Assembly: GCA_943737045.1 (NCBI GenBank)
Contig: CALSFV010000038.1
Location: 558,001-622,000, forward strand
Reading direction: 5' to 3'
Length of the DNA stretch: 64,000 nt
From: Parapristionchus giblindavisi
Lineage: Eukaryota > Nematoda > Chromadorea > Rhabditida > Diplogasteridae
Shown piece after piece: positions 32,501-42,331 of the stretch. A program made the translations under genes and the position numbers. Below the pieces are notes generated by a model. That model made no database searches, was not told the DNA's origin, and worked only from the letters and a program-made list of their open reading frames with translations. Position 1 is the first letter of the stretch. Each line of letters starts with the position of its first letter.

Positions 32501-34722
32501 ACGCAACTATTGCGGTTTGAATGATTCCACCATTCCGGGCCCATGCATTAGGATTTATGAATTCACTAAAAATCCAGGTATGCGAATGGTGTGCTCAGGG
32601 GTACAGAAAGGTAAAAACAAAACCTTCGCCATTTTCAAAAAAAAGACACGAGTTGCCTATGTTTTCAAAATAGCTCATCCTTGATCACAGTTGTTAAAAT
32701 GAACATTCTCACCCCAATCGAATAGATTCGTCGCTCTGTATTCCACTCAAATCGACCGATTTCAGTTTTGTGAGCGATTTGAAAGTCTCTATGGTTTGAT
32801 CGATTAGAGAAGTTGTTAATCCACGTAATGACAGTATCTCCAGATTGAGTAATCCCCTCAGTGGTGATATATTTGAAACTTTCACGCAACCAGTAATATC
32901 CAACTGTCGAAGTCGGGGTGCGTTCTGAAATACTATTAGAAATTAGATTTTGTTTTGCGATATATGTCGTTTATTGATCTTCAGTATTCAATGGGACAGT
33001 TGATGTTACAATATTTCGATCTAAATTAATCCATTTTGTCCCCGCGTGTCACATTTAGAAGGTAAGTGTGTCGGGCTGTATTTGGAACCATTTAAAAAAG
33101 CAAAACAAACTTTTTTTATATTTTAAATGATATTTTAAACAAAATGAACCTGCACAATATATGTTAGTGCATTGTTGTCCACTTCGGGCGAATTATGAAG
33201 AGTTAGGGAATCCAAATTTACGAACTTCTCGAGCTGCAAAATCAGATAAATTTCAGGGAGATTATTTAATTCATCGTTTATGGATAAGGTAGGAAGTAAA
33301 TTTGTATACCACCTTCATATCTAATCCATTTTCCAGCATGACACCACTAAGTTGTAGATTTGCGAGAGTCGTTCTCAGTGATTCTGACTCTTTGATAATA
33401 TTGAGAATATCATACTTGATACCTCGAAATAATACCGATTAGTAATTTATTAGCATTAATGTCAACCTTTAAGCCAAAAAACCAGGCTCAGTTTTTCCAG
33501 TCGATGAAGTAAAAATTCAGCGAACTCTTTACAATTGAAATCCGATAATCGAATGTAAGCCTGAAAGTGGAGAAATGATCATTCGAAGGTCTCTTTATAG
33601 TCACTAGGTCGAATGAGAATCGGTGAATAATAACCGACTGGATGATAACCATTTGCATACTTCTATTCATTAAAGAAGGGGGCCCACGAGTTTTGGAGTG
33701 CGCTATTGACAAGAAGAACGTGGGACATAGGAAGCGACATTATGATCTATATTAGATTTGAGAGATCGAACGCGTAGAGCGTGTAGCTCAGTGGTTAGTG
33801 GTCAGCGCTTGTAACCGCGACACGCGGGTTCGATTCCCGTTTGCAACTTTCTATATATTTGTTCTTCAAATTCAAAAACTCTCGCCTTTCCCTGGGGGAT
33901 TAATGAACTTTATGCTCGGATTACGACATGCCGGGGCACCAAAAAATTTTAGAGAAAATTGTTTTTGCGTACAGGAAGATGTGATCTATAGTTCTGCCTG
34001 GCCAGTTTAGTCACGAAAAACTCGTGGGTCCCCTTCTTTAACGCTTGTCTCTCACAATCATTTGCAAATAGTAGTTATCTCGTCCGACCTAGTGCCTCTA
34101 TTATAGAATTAAAACTGTCCGAACAATACAATTTCCGCTCTTTGCCGCGTAATACTCAGACTCCGCCCACTTCTTCGCGCGACATACCATTTTCTCTTAT
34201 TTTTTCGAATTTTTTGGCGTTTCCTCATCATTTCACAGGACTTTCAAGAAAAATAAAATTATATGCATTGAAAAAACGTTCGAAAAAACCTTCCGAAAAT
34301 TTGGAGTGCGTTTTTCTCAACGGTGGAAAAGTTTACTAAATTCGGCATTTGGCGCGGTGTGTGCAAAACTTTTGTAATTCTATAATATATATCGCTTGAG
34401 GGAATAATGGGAAAAAGAGGAGAAGGAAGTGAAATATAGAGGTCAGAAATGTGAGAAGAAGCGATATAAATGAGAAAAATAAGTGAAAGAGTCGAAATAT
34501 GGTTACCTCTGTGATGTAGAATCGTCGACAGTCGAGCTGTGCCAAGGTTCTACACGTGACTGTCCCTTGTACGTCCATATGCTTGACAATTGCATTCGAA
34601 ACGTTAGCTGGCAATCTTGTATTGAATGGAGGACATTGTTGATTATGAAGAAGATGGGCAAGGCGAGAAGTAGTAATGTTGAATAGGCTTATGCGAGTCA
34701 CCTCCGAAAAGATATCACCCAT
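29571..34722 (-). CDS. ZYG-11/ZER-1-like leucine-rich-repeat protein, eight exons
   Basis: Exons on the minus strand: 34722-34507, 33560-33483, 33414-33313, 33233-33150, 32924-32713, 31455-31289, 31126 (or 31036)-30873 and 29705-29571. All junctions keep phase and most use GTRAG donors and TTTCAG-type acceptors. The start ATG follows TTTTAG directly, suiting spliced-leader trans-splicing. The product is about 385-415 residues. The N-terminal LPANVSNAIVKHM resembles the ZYG-11 N-terminal motif. LRRs follow (LRQLDITGC, LEILSLRGL, LKSVDLSGI, LEFIDLSDC), then ARM-like pieces (ANVQVASS and the last exon with AQRTATILWTALLK). ZYG-11 and ZER-1 proteins are substrate receptors of cullin-2 ubiquitin ligases, so a similar nuclear/cytoplasmic role is inferred. 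ZYG-11 proteins have a longer ARM region, so this is a short paralog, a decayed gene or a model missing exons. Introns 1, 5 and 7 carry mobile elements or repeats. Confidence 0.8.
29745..30870. other. Last intron of the LRR gene with duplicated segments
   Basis: A segment with GTCTCAAAGTTAAACTCCTC occurs at about 29750 and 30563, and a TGAAAATAAATAATGCTCC block occurs twice (30522 and 30623). These are local duplications inside the intron. A 66-codon minus-strand frame at 30251-30448, in phase with exon 7 and behind an ACGCAG acceptor, could be a skipped or alternative exon, but I see no domain in it. Confidence 0.4.
31560..31975 (+). repeat. Possible short retroelement tail in an LRR-gene intron
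   Basis: Ends GGCGACCCAGCTACC...AGCTGAATAAAGTTG followed by an A-rich run, similar to the 3' ends of the RTE-C family (CAACCCAGCTACG...AGCTGATAAAGTTG). The rest has no recognisable RT motif. Confidence 0.4.
33670..34041 (+). mobile_element. TTAA element with strong tRNA-like core (E4)
   Basis: Bounded by TTAA at 33670-33673 and 34038-34041; ends TTAAAGAAGGGGGCCCACGA and mirror. The interior tRNA-like sequence (33778-33848) has the A box TGTAGCTCAGTGG and a perfect-looking B box GGGTTCGATTCCC (33826-33838), about 42 bp apart. The acceptor stem pairs poorly, so I do not call a functional tRNA. It lies in intron 1 of the LRR gene on the opposite strand. Confidence 0.75.
34100..34386. mobile_element. 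ATTATAGAATTAAAA-end MITE, copy 3
   Basis: Same termini and interior as the copies at 13551 and 28681; located in intron 1 of the LRR gene. Confidence 0.65.
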
Positions 34723-34925
34723 CTAAAAGTTTATATGTTTGTTTTTCGCGATACGTGGAAAATATAATGTATACAATGATACATAATGGTCAGATCAGCT
34801 GCAATATCTCTTAGTGAATCATATGGAAATATAGAATATTTGGGATTTATTGAAGTGGAATAAAGTATTAAATTGATGGATGAGTACTCAAAAATGTGAA
34901 TAAACTGTTTTGTGTACTTATAATA
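34723..34925. promoter_or_regulatory. Upstream region of the LRR gene
   Basis: AT-rich sequence between the LRR start and the next element. The acceptor-like AAACTTTTAG abuts the ATG on the minus strand. No TATA or other promoter motif can be assigned with confidence. Confidence 0.3.
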
Positions 34926-35284
34926 AATAAGTATGTGGAGTCCGAGCTATATTTTCGTGAACAAACTGTGAAGACAGAAAGATTGCAAAAGTTATTATAA
35001 ATACCATGCATAAATTGTTATATGCTAATTCAGCTTATTGAACGATAGGATCACAAATGAATCATCCTTGATTGTACAGGCAAAGGCGCGAAATTTTGAA
35101 AATTGTAATGGTCTGCAATACGTTTCGAACCTGCGACGTTACGCTTGCTAGTGAGCACTTTTACCAATGCGCTACGGGATTGATGAATGGTCGTGCTAAT
35201 TTTTTGCATTTCACTTGCCCCTTGCATAATATAAAAGATATGCTATGCATTTAAATAGACATTCGAGATCCTCCATCTTTAAAT
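34926..35284 (-). mobile_element. Decayed TTAA element with tRNA-like core (E5)
   Basis: The left terminus is degraded (GTGGAGTCCGAGC) and the right one reads CATTCGAGATCCTCCATCTTTAAA. The minus-strand core retains TAGCGCATTGGTAAA (plus 35162-35176) and AGGTTCGAAAC (plus 35121-35132), as in E3. Confidence 0.55.
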
Positions 35285-35798
35285 TGATGAATGAGTACTC
35301 AAAAATGTGTTACCAATAAACAATTTTGTGCACTGAAATCGCATATAATCTAATATAATCTCTTTCTACTTGTGCCTCTAGATCTTTGTCCACGTGGAAC
35401 TCCCTCACCCAAGAGCTTGTCTCTTCCCCTCCCCATATATTCCGTGCAGGGATACTAAATTTGCCCCCTCACAATATTATAACTCAATCTCGTATTCGTC
35501 CTTAATATCATTATTCAGCTAAAGCTGCCACTCCCCAACCGAAAACGCTTAAGCGACGGAACTCCATCACTCCCTTATTGCTTCATTCATTCATTATTCT
35601 TGATTTTAACTGATGGATAAAGAAATTTTAAAAAAATGAACACATCACTGTTTGCGCATGCCCTTTGAAGGCCATGCCCACAACCTACAATAGAGCCGTC
35701 TAACCTATGCAGCTTTTTTCTTTTCCAATTAAATGTAAAAATGAATAGAAAATAGGTTTATAATGCATGGATACAAGAACCCACGCGCGATCTCTTGT
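35285..35798. other. No gene seen
   Basis: Mixed sequence without coding signal or recognised repeat. Confidence 0.4.
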
Positions 35799-35918
35799 TA
35801 GAGCACACTATTTGTCCACACTCACAGTCTCTATGCTCTCGCTATCTCTGCGTCTCTACCCGTATCTTGGAGGGAAGGCCACTCTCTAAAATCACATCTA
35901 TCAATAAATGCAGGGTGA
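35799..35918. repeat. Partial unit 0 of the 1.4-kb tandem array
   Basis: About 120 bp (the ACACTCACAGTCTCTATGC block, then TCTTGGAGGGAAGGCCAC and AATAAATGCAGGGTGA) match 37270-37392. The match is broken where a TTAA palindrome half begins at 35919. Confidence 0.65.
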
Positions 35919-36604
35919 TTAAGAGACCGGCTCGGTAAGACTCGAGCATGGTCCGGACATTCGCCAAGACTTTCGATCTGGGCCTCAATACTTTCATCGT
36001 AGACACATACCGGGGGGAGACCGATGAAAGTTATAGTGAAAATGCCCTTGGGTTCAAACCCGGCTCACATATGTTTCATAAAATAAAAAATTGAAAAATT
36101 CATAACTTTTCAATCGTGATAGCTAGGACTTTTATTTCTTTTTATTGGTGAATAACATGAGTTGCACTCTTATAAACACTCCTGAACAATAATATCATAT
36201 CGTTCTGAATATGTTTTTTCGTGTCTGATTTTCAGATTTTTCTTCTTCTATCCTCATTGAAGAGATACTGCAAGAAATGCCATAGTGTATATTGTAGCCC
36301 TGACGATTATGCACATGGTGGTCACATTCCCTTGGCCAGCCAGTTTGTCATAAGCCTCGAGAATTGCAACTGAATGTGAGATGTGTGTAAACTGCAAAAA
36401 TCAAAAATTAAATTTCTTGAATTTCGCAAGAGTAAGAGGTAGCTGTATTATGTCATTTTACTTGTAGTGATGCGCGTGCATAGGAATAATATACAAATAG
36501 ACTCGGACTACATTTTTTCTAAATTTAGAAAAATAATTATTTTATTTTTATTTTTTCAACTCCCACATTCAGTCGACCGTCAATGCAAGTTGATTCATAG
36601 GGCG
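35919..36604. mobile_element. Left half of a P1/P2-type palindromic TTAA element (P3)
   Basis: Starts TTAAGAGACCGGCTCGGTAA like P1 and P2 and follows their left arm to the TTGATTCATAGGGCG block, then ends abruptly at the start of tandem unit 1. The right arm and terminus are absent. Confidence 0.7.
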
Positions 36605-36674
36605 AACTGGTACTCCAAGATCCACCATCCATCTCATCCTCATTCGCTCTTCTCTTAGCCCCAGCGCACCTTAA

Positions 36675-36887
36675 GTGTTTCCCCATGTCATCTCCAACCT
36701 GTTCCCCAGAAACCGAGTCGACATCTCCACTTCAAGTCTCGGCCGTTCTCGATCCACTGATTGGGTGATGTATATTGTCTACCAAGATGAGAAGTGGGTG
36801 TCGTATGACAACCCCGATATAATGATGAAATTGCCGCCCGCTTGGAAGGATGTTATAAAGTCCCGAGAGCACGCACGAACGTTTTGA
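36675..36887 (+). pseudogene. Mariner transposase fragment (repeated in each tandem unit)
   Basis: The frame contains NRVDISTSS, STDWVMYIVYQDEKWVSYDNP and an LPPAWKDV segment. This resembles the part of mariner transposases around the first catalytic Asp (TGDEKW-YDN motif), with Tyr-Gln replacing Thr-Gly. Copies are at 38076-38288 and 39476-39688. N- and C-terminal regions are missing here. Confidence 0.65.
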
Positions 36888-37727
36888 AAATGAAAAAAAT
36901 TGGTTTTTTTTCCATCGAAAGTACAGTTCCAAAGCTGTTAAAAATGAGGAGCGCATTATTTCATATACTGCTTGTCGCCTACACAGTGTGTGTTTTTTTT
37001 TCAAAAAAAAAATAGATTTTTTTGCAAAATTCAACCAATTATATAAAATCTGAAAGTGAAAAATCTCATAGTCGCAGCTAATTTTGGGATTACGTCCATT
37101 TATTACCTATGATTTCTAATCTCCGAGATTTCATTCAATCCTCTCCATATCATATTATCATTTGAGATTTGTCCCAAATGTGCTTCACCCCTCGCATCAA
37201 CAGATCTGATCGATCGTTTCTTCCAACTTATTCCATCACTCGAAACAGCTAAGTTGTCAATTGTTTCTCTTGTTATAGCACACTCCCAGTACACACTCAC
37301 AGTCTCTATGCTCTCGCTATCTCTGCGTCTCTACCCGTATCTTGGAGGGAAGGCCACGTGGCCACATCTATCAATAAATGCAGGGTGAATAAGAGAGACA
37401 GAATAAGGGTCAGAACGAGATTGAGAGAGGTCAAGAATAGGTGAGGTCGTGAGAGGGAGATTTTGGAGTATATCTTTCTGTCTTCGGGACAAGGTGGGGC
37501 AATGTCGTGTAACAGTTTTCACCTGATATTGTCAGTTCAAGAAAAACCATTTTTGTTTGGTTCAAAAACCAAGGCAAGGACGTCGTCCCAGTGCGAATCA
37601 AGACCTGGTTCTTCGCACTGTCCCATGTCAGCCGAAAAAGTTAGAGATACATGGAGCAAGCAACTGGTACTCCAAGATCCACCATCCATCTCATCCTCAT
37701 TCGCTCTTCTCTTAGCCCCAGCGCACC

Positions 37728-38075
37728 TTAAAGGTGGAGACCCGCGAATGATCATGCAAATTTCCTACATCTCGCTAATGCAAGGGTGTAGTGATATGCA
37801 AGAAGATAGGGGGACTACCTATCGTTCCCTTAGCGTAGTGGTAAAACTTCTGACTAGAAAGCGCATGGTCGTGGGTTCGAATCCTATTGCCGAACTTTCC
37901 TATTTTCAAAAAGCGCGCCTTTCCCTGCACGGGGCCTGATGGTTCATTCATGTTTCTAGCGATCAATAAGCTGAATCATCATAAAATAAATAGTGTACGG
38001 TATGTAGAATAACTTTTGCTATGATTCTGTCTGCACAGTTTGTTCACGAAAATATTCGCGGGAGTCCACCTTTAA
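37728..38075 (+). mobile_element. TTAA element with tRNA-like core in tandem unit 2 (E6)
   Basis: Inserted DNA is 344 bp including one TTAA; TTAA lies at 37728-37731 and 38072-38075. The A box TTAGCGTAGTGG starts at 37830 and the consensus B box GGGTTCGAATCC is at 37873-37884 (43 bp apart). The matching empty site is TTAA at 36671-36674 in unit 1. Confidence 0.85.
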
Positions 38076-39127
38076 GTGTTTCCCCATGTCATCTCCAACC
38101 TGTTCCCCAGAAACCGAGTCGACATCTCCACTTCAAGTCTCGGCCGTTCTCGATCCACTGATTGGGTGATGTATATTGTCTACCAAGATGAGAAGTGGGT
38201 GTCGTACGACAACCCCGATATAATGATGAAATTGCCGCCCGCTTGGAAGGATGTTATAAAGTCCCGAGAGCACGCACGAACGTTTTGAAAATGAAAAAAA
38301 TTGGTTTTTTTCCATCGAAAGTACAGTTCCAAAGCTGTTAAAAATGAGGAGCGCATTATTTCATATACTGCTTGTCGCCTACACAGTGTGTGTTTTTTTT
38401 TCAAAAAAAAAATAGATTTTTTTGCAAAATTCAACCAATTATATAAAATCTGAAAGTGAAAAATCTCATAGTCGCAGCTAATTTTGGGATTACGTCCATT
38501 TATTACCTATGATTTCTAATCTCCGAGATTTCATTCAATCCTCTCCATATCATATTATCATTTGAGATTTGTTCCAAATGTGCTTCACCCCTCGCATCAA
38601 CAGATCTGATCGATCGTTTCTTCCAACTTATTCCATCACTCGAAACAGCTAAGTTGTCAATTGTTTCTCTTGTTATAGCACACTCCCAGTACACACTCAC
38701 AGTCTCTATGCTCTCGCTATCTCTGCGTCTCTACCCGTATCTTGGAGGGAAGGCCACGTGGCCACATCTATCAATAAATGCAGGGTGAATAAGAGAGACA
38801 GAATAAGGGTCAGAACGAGATTGAGAGAGGTCAAGAATAGGTGAGGTCGTGAGAGGGAGATTTTGGAGTATATCTTTCTGTCTTCGGGACAAGGTGGGGC
38901 AATGTCGTGTAACAGTTTTCACCTGATATTGTCAGTTCAAGAAAAACCATTTTTGTTTGGTTCAAAAACCAAGGCAAGGACGTCGTCCCAGTGCGAATCA
39001 AGACCTGGTTCTTCGCACTGTCCCATGTCAGCCGAAAAAGTTAGAGATACATGGAGCAAGCAACTGGTACTCCAAGATCCACCATCCATCTCATCCTCAT
39101 TCGCTCTTCTCTTAGCCCCAGCGCACC

Positions 39128-39475
39128 TTAAAGGTGGAGACCCGCGAATGATCATGCAAATTTCCTACATCTCGCTAATGCAAGGGTGTAGTGATATGCA
39201 AGAAGATAGGGGGACTACCTATCGTTCCCTTAGCGTAGTGGTAAAACTTCTGACTAGAAAGCGCATGGTCGTGGGTTCGAATCCTATTGCCGAACTTTCC
39301 TATTTTCAAAAAGCGCGCCTTTCCCTGCACGGGGCCTGATGGTTCATTCATGTTTCTAGCGATCAATAAGCTGAATCATCATAAAATAAATAGTGTACGG
39401 TATGTAGAATAACTTTTGCTATGATTCTGTCTGCACAGTTTGTTCACGAAAATATTCGCGGGAGTCCACCTTTAA
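39128..39475 (+). mobile_element. TTAA element with tRNA-like core in tandem unit 3 (E7)
   Basis: Copy of E6 displaced by exactly 1400 bp. It was therefore duplicated with the unit rather than inserted independently. Confidence 0.85.
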
Positions 39476-40380
39476 GTGTTTCCCCATGTCATCTCCAACC
39501 TGTTCCCCAGAAACCGAGTCGACATCTCCACTTCAAGTCTCGGCCGTTCTCGATCCACTGATTGGGTGATGTATATTGTCTACCAAGATGAGAAGTGGGT
39601 GTCGTACGACAACCCCGATATAATGATGAAATTGCCGCCCGCTTGGAAGGATGTTATAAAGTCCCGAGAGCACGCACGAACGTTTTGAAAATGAAAAAAA
39701 TTGGTTTTTTTCCATCGAAAGTACAGTTCCAAAGCTGTTAAAAATGAGGAGCGCATTATTTCATATACTGCTTGTCGCCTACACAGTGTGTGTTTTTTTT
39801 CAAAAAAAAATAGATTTTTTTGCAAAATTCAACCAATTATATAAAATCTGAAAGTGAAAAATCTCATAGTCGCAGCTAATTTTGGGATTACGTCCATTTA
39901 TTACCTATGATTTCTAATCTCCGAGATTTCATTCAATCCTCTCCATATCATATTATCATTTGAGATTTGTTCCAAATGTGCTTCACCCCTCGCATCAACA
40001 GATCTGATCGATCGTTTCTTCCAACTTATTCCATCACTCGAAACAGCTAAGTTGTCAATTGTTTCTCTTGTTATAGCACACTCCCAGTACACACTCACAG
40101 TCTCTATGCTCTCGCTATCTCTGCGTCTCTACCCGTATCTTGGAGGGAAGGCCACGTGGCCACATCTATCAATAAATTCAGGGTGAATAAGAGAGACAGA
40201 ATAAGGGTCAGAACGAGATTGAGAGAGGTCAAGAATAGGTGAGGTCGTGAGAGGGAGATTTTGGAGTATATCTTTCTGTCTTCGGGACAAGGTGGAAAGT
40301 CTTGATACCTTTTTCAATCGCTTATTTCTCGAAGCAAACAGAAGTACATTATGTGTTACCAGCCGTGGGCTCCGCCAAGT

Positions 40381-40475
40381 CGGAGCTGATTGTGAGAGAG
40401 GGGAGAAAGGGGAGAGAGAGCGAGAGAGAAGAGAGAGATGAGAGAGAGAAATAGAGAGAGAAGAGAAAAGAGAGA

Positions 40476-40508
<33 letters not shown>

Positions 40509-40541
40509 GAGAGAGAAATAGAGAGAGAAGAGAAAAGAGAG

Positions 40542-40602
<61 letters not shown>

Positions 40603-40612
40603 AGAGCTGCGC
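40381..40612. repeat. GA-rich microsatellite
   Basis: About 230 bp of GA dinucleotides with GAGAAGAGAG interruptions and an internal duplication of a GAGAAATAGAGAGAGAAG block. Confidence 0.95.
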
Positions 40613-40747
40613 GCGCTACTTGTTTTAAAGGGACCGGGAAACGAAAAACAAGTTGATCTTATATAAAAGAGCTTGAAATTCTGTTTCGAAATATATAAAT
40701 CTTATATCATATGAATTCTCTGGTAATTCGAACGGCGCAGTTAAAAA

Positions 40748-40905
40748 ACTACAGTCTGCTCCAGATAGCGGGAGCATTTTCCTAATTGCCACACCAACTC
40801 TTTGCATACGACTTGACATTGAATATTTTGATGATAATTCTATCCGCAGTGGGGAATTATGAAGAATAAAACTCAATAATGGGCTTTTTTTAGCTTTTCG
40901 ATGGA
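40748..40905 (-). pseudogene. Second ZYG-11-like fragment (ARM region)
   Basis: The minus-strand frame reads FILHNSPLRIELSS, then SSRMQRVGVAIRKMLPLSG. The MQR-VAI pattern matches the ARM region of ZYG-11 proteins. LHNSP also occurs in exon 4 of the LRR gene. An AAAAAAAG acceptor-like sequence precedes it. Flanking exons are not visible, so it is probably a relic of a paralog. Confidence 0.4.
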
Positions 40906-40946
40906 GTTAGCATACTGTAGTTCGGAAACCTCGCCCGTGGTGTGGA

Positions 40947-41420
40947 GTAGGGTGGCGAGAATGACTCTTCACTCACCTGTTTTGCCTCCCTCCAACTGGT
41001 GAGCAGTCTCTCTAACTGCTCACTCGTTCCCCCTGGCAGCCGTTCGCTGAGGTCACAAGTGAGTCGAAAAAAACAGTTCTTTTTCGATTCACTTGGGTTT
41101 TCTCTGCTCTGAGTGGTCGAAATGTGCAAATGTGAATATTTTTGGAATCTGCATGTCAGTGGCTATTCAACAAGCATAAAATCGACTGTCAAAGTACACT
41201 TTTAAATTTCGTTGATTTCTCATGTAATGAATACTATCAATTAGAGAGTCTCTCAGAAGACGATGAAGAAGAGCTGCCTTTAACATGAAACTTGTGGTGC
41301 GCGGCGGAGAGAGAATGGGTGACAGAGAGAGTGGAAAAGAAAGAGAGAGAGAAAAAGGGGCGTGGCCGGTAACAAACATCGTGACATTCTGTTTTATTTA
41401 TAGTGTATTGATATGCTCCA
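40947..41420. repeat. AGGGTGGCGAGAATG repeat, second copy
   Basis: Shares GTAGGGTGGCGAGAATGAC, the CCCTGGCAGCCGTTCG-like block and the CTCGG/CTCTGAGTGGTCGAAATGTGC block with 23454-23960. GAGA-rich sequence lies at its right side. Confidence 0.5.
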
Positions 41421-41426
41421 TCATTT

Positions 41427-41753
41427 TCAACAAATGTAGCGGCAACGTTCGGTCAATGTGTGGTTTCCCTCTGTATAGAACCCAGCTGGGCGCGAAGTAA
41501 AATATTGCTTGAGTTCAGCATTGACATTTCCACGGGTATTGAAGGTCCTATCTCTAAGGGCACGGGTCAGGCCTGTGAAAAGCAACCAATCTGACGGGAC
41601 CAGGCCAGGAGGATACGGGGGGTGAGGGAGAACCATCCATCCACATACGGCCAGTTCCTGCCTGACTTTATTGAAGACATAGTGACGGGGGTTATCGTGG
41701 TGATAATACACTTTTTTGTCCTTCAGGCTTGAATGATCGACTACCTTCATCAT
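41427..41753 (-). pseudogene. Mariner transposase C-terminal fragment
   Basis: The frame includes VYYHHDNPRHYVFNKVRQEL (HDN block with the second catalytic Asp, one residue changed from the usual ARPH), GWMVLPHPPYPPG and PSDWLLFTGL (third Asp of the D34D triad). The N-terminal and first-Asp regions are absent. Similar first-Asp pieces occur in the tandem array immediately to the left. Confidence 0.8.
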
Positions 41754-41787
41754 TCTTACCTGAAACGCACATAAAGATATTATTATT

Positions 41788-42103
41788 TAAAAAAAAGACA
41801 AAAAGGTTGCAAAAAATGTTCCACCAGTCGTGCATCATTTATTTTATGCTAAATCAGCTAAATGATCGCTAGAAACATCAATAGGGGGGCCGTCAGGCCC
41901 ACGCACTTTTTTTTGAAAATTGACGAAATTCGCCAATTAGCGACTAGGGTGGTAAAGACTCCGAACGTTTACCACTGCGTTATGGGGTAGATGAGTTTGC
42001 TGCGCTGACTTCACACATAACCCCCTCATATCTCTCTTGGCATTCGCACAAGAGAGATATGAGGGGTTTACACTACACTTTGGATTCCTCCTTTAACATT
42101 CCC
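41788..42103 (-). mobile_element. Decayed TTAA element with tRNA-like relic (E8)
   Basis: The termini are degraded (right: GGATTCCTCCTTTAA). The internal CTAAATGATCGCTAGAAACAT and the minus-strand A-box TAACGCAGTGGTAAACG correspond to E1; the B box is eroded. Confidence 0.5.
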
Positions 42104-42331
42104 ATTATATTCAAAATCTAATAATTGACATATTCGTTATTTTGGTTGTTTTACAACTATTATTTCCAAAAACAATTGTTATCAATATTTTATGAAACTG
42201 TAATTCTGTTATGTTCATGTTGTTCTTAGAAATGAATTTATTTGGGTAAAAAAAATTCGAAGTTTGAAAAATTAACGAAAATTAACGAAATTAACGAAAA
42301 TTAACGACTTTATTTTCGTTAATTTAACGAC

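Larger units (their letters stand above)
36605..40295. repeat. Tandem array of about 1.4-kb units
   Basis: Unit 1 is 36605-37661 (1057 bp), unit 2 is 37662-39061 (1400 bp), unit 3 is 39062-40295 (incomplete, diverging after GGACAAGGTGG). Units 2 and 3 are nearly identical and carry an inserted TTAA element; unit 1 lacks it. Each unit holds a mariner transposase fragment and CT/GA-rich sequence. The frames repeated in each unit otherwise have no recognised domain. Confidence 0.85.

Noticed and set aside
33778..33848. Functional tRNA gene in E4 (and similar segments in E1-E9)
   Set aside because: A and B boxes are good, but the acceptor-stem halves do not pair well and the segments lie inside TTAA elements; kept as tRNA-like.
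37463..37939. 158-residue frame repeated at 38863
   Set aside because: It spans the TTAA element boundary and part of the tandem unit; no domain is visible, and the repetition comes from the array, not from selection.
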